From Wuchereria bancrofti (taxonomy: Eukaryota > Nematoda > Chromadorea > Rhabditida > Onchocercidae): a stretch of DNA of 20,420 bases. This document shows positions 19,459 through 20,420 of the stretch, in pieces. The notes below the pieces were generated by a model. That model worked only from the letters and a program-made list of their open reading frames with translations, ran no database searches and was not told the origin of the DNA. The stretch spans positions 1 to 20,420 of the forward strand of contig SSBO01000054.1 in the NCBI GenBank assembly GCA_005281725.1. The letters run 5' to 3'. Made by a program: the position numbers and the translations under genes. The number at the start of each line of letters is the position of its first letter. Within the stretch, counting starts at the first letter, position 1.

Positions 19459-20420
19459 AAAATCAAAATTATTGCTCAGCGAATCATTAATCGAACATTT
19501 TTCATTGAAAGTTTTGACATTCTTCACTGAAAATATTGACTCGTTTGAGTTCGATTGAAAAAAAGCATCTGTCATCACAACAAGAATTTTGAATTAAATA
19601 ATTTCAGGAAATAAGCAGTTAAAAATATTTCACGAATATGAATGTAAAACAGTGATCAGACTTCAGAATACTTTTATTGTTAGATAGGAAATAAGTGAAG
19701 TAGAAGATCATAAGTCATGCTCGGAGATAAATCAACCTTTCATTATTTCATCTCTAGTAATAACCTTTTCTTCTATCTGCTGGTTGTACAATGCCATTTA
19801 AACATGCATTGCAGAAACTTTACGTCGAAATAAAACTCCAAGTGCAGGAAAACTTTTCCTGTAACAGTTCTCTTGGATTATACCTTATTTACTGGTTAGC
19901 TAAGTAATGCTTCCTTTAAAATTAATTTTCACACCAGAATATATAATGTAACACGAACATTTCTTGCAAAGTTACATGTGGAAAATTATTAATTTTGAAC
20001 AACTAAGAAGGAGAAGACAAAACTTCTTCTTTCCTGTCATATTTTTCATTTATAATTCTCCCTAATGCATGCAGTTTATTTCTTGTCAACATTAAATTCA
20101 TAATTTGCATTTCGAAATTGTTGCAGTTGTCCAATTATCTGGAACGGAATCTCTTTCCACTGCGTTTATTATGTTACACACAGCATGAGTTGTTTAAGGT
20201 GCCGCATGGTGAAAAAATTGATTTAAGCTCGTGTTTGCGACAATTCTTTCTTTCATCAGAACAGAAATTTAACAAGACAAAAAAATGCTTATATGAGGAA
20301 CCATTTCGGATTCTTGTATCTCCAAGGATTTCACATCATCTAGACAGAATAAATGTGGTTCGCAGTGCACCGTCGGCATGTGATTATCGTAATTATATCC
20401 GAGAAACGTGGAAATCCGAT
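19459..20420 (+). repeat. Start of the following contig, repeat of 18270-19231
   Basis: Same sequence as 18270 onward, with 11 substitutions all after about 20088. The reading frame that appears to run across the n into KSKLLLSESL is an artefact of the junction. Confidence 0.9.
20127..20420 (+). CDS. GT31 glycosyltransferase exon, second version (runs off the window)
   Basis: Same exon as 18938-19457 after GTTGCAG, up to RNYIRETWKSD at the window edge. Nine exonic substitutions separate the two: five synonymous and four conservative (Leu/Phe, Val/Ile, Ile/Val, Asn/Asp). That pattern fits two functional alleles or young paralogues under purifying selection better than read errors. Confidence 0.88.
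   Translation, partial: MSNYLERNLFPLRLLCYTQHELFKVPHGEKIDLSSCLRQFFLSSEQKFNKTKKCLYEEPFRILVSPRISHHLDRINVVRSAPSACDYRNYIRETWKSD

Noticed and set aside
19443..19558. Reading frame crossing the n (ATAI-X-KSKLLL...)
   Set aside because: It joins two contig ends; the second half is a repeat of 18270-18369, so the fusion is not real.

Overview
The window is AT-rich, intron-bearing eukaryotic DNA. Four exact copies of the 22-nt nematode spliced leader SL1 identify it as nematode. Conserved exons match Rab geranylgeranyltransferase beta, ALR/Erv1, uridine-cytidine kinase, ribosomal protein eL30 and a family GT31 glycosyltransferase. The low GC and intron sizes of about 100-500 bp would suit a filarial or other clade III worm, but that is inference.

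Layout. 1-934: a dispersed 84-bp repeat, then the first two coding exons of RabGGTB on the minus strand, with an in-frame TGA. 973-2700: no recognised gene, one small plus-strand ORF and a lone SL1 copy. 2726-8064: minus-strand coding exons of one or two unrecognised genes. This block contains an exact 1,622-bp direct duplication around a single n, most likely an unmerged contig overlap. 9385-9878: a disabled minus-strand copy of ALR/Erv1. 10211-10378: a perfect hairpin followed by short TGCAAA repeats. 10756-11862: a 1.1-kb foldback element with arms of about 335 bp whose outermost 22 bp on both sides are exactly SL1. 13144-13242: a truncated third copy of one arm, again ending in SL1. 13397-14461: four 5' exons of a uridine-cytidine kinase with a frameshift and an altered P-loop. 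15740-16869: an almost intact three-exon eL30 gene. 16878-18930: a GC-rich patch and one candidate first-exon pair, otherwise AT-rich DNA. 18938-20420: the catalytic exon of a GT31 beta-1,3-glycosyltransferase present twice around a second single n.

The genes do not form a pathway. Two things stand out. Three normally single-copy housekeeping genes carry disabling or suspicious changes within about 14 kb, so this may be a decaying duplicate or non-recombining region (a sex-linked degenerate segment is one possibility). The other is a transposon-like foldback element whose ends are the SL1 sequence. Both single-n sites are flanked by sequence repeated from the end of one contig to the start of the next, so part of the apparent duplication is an assembly effect.
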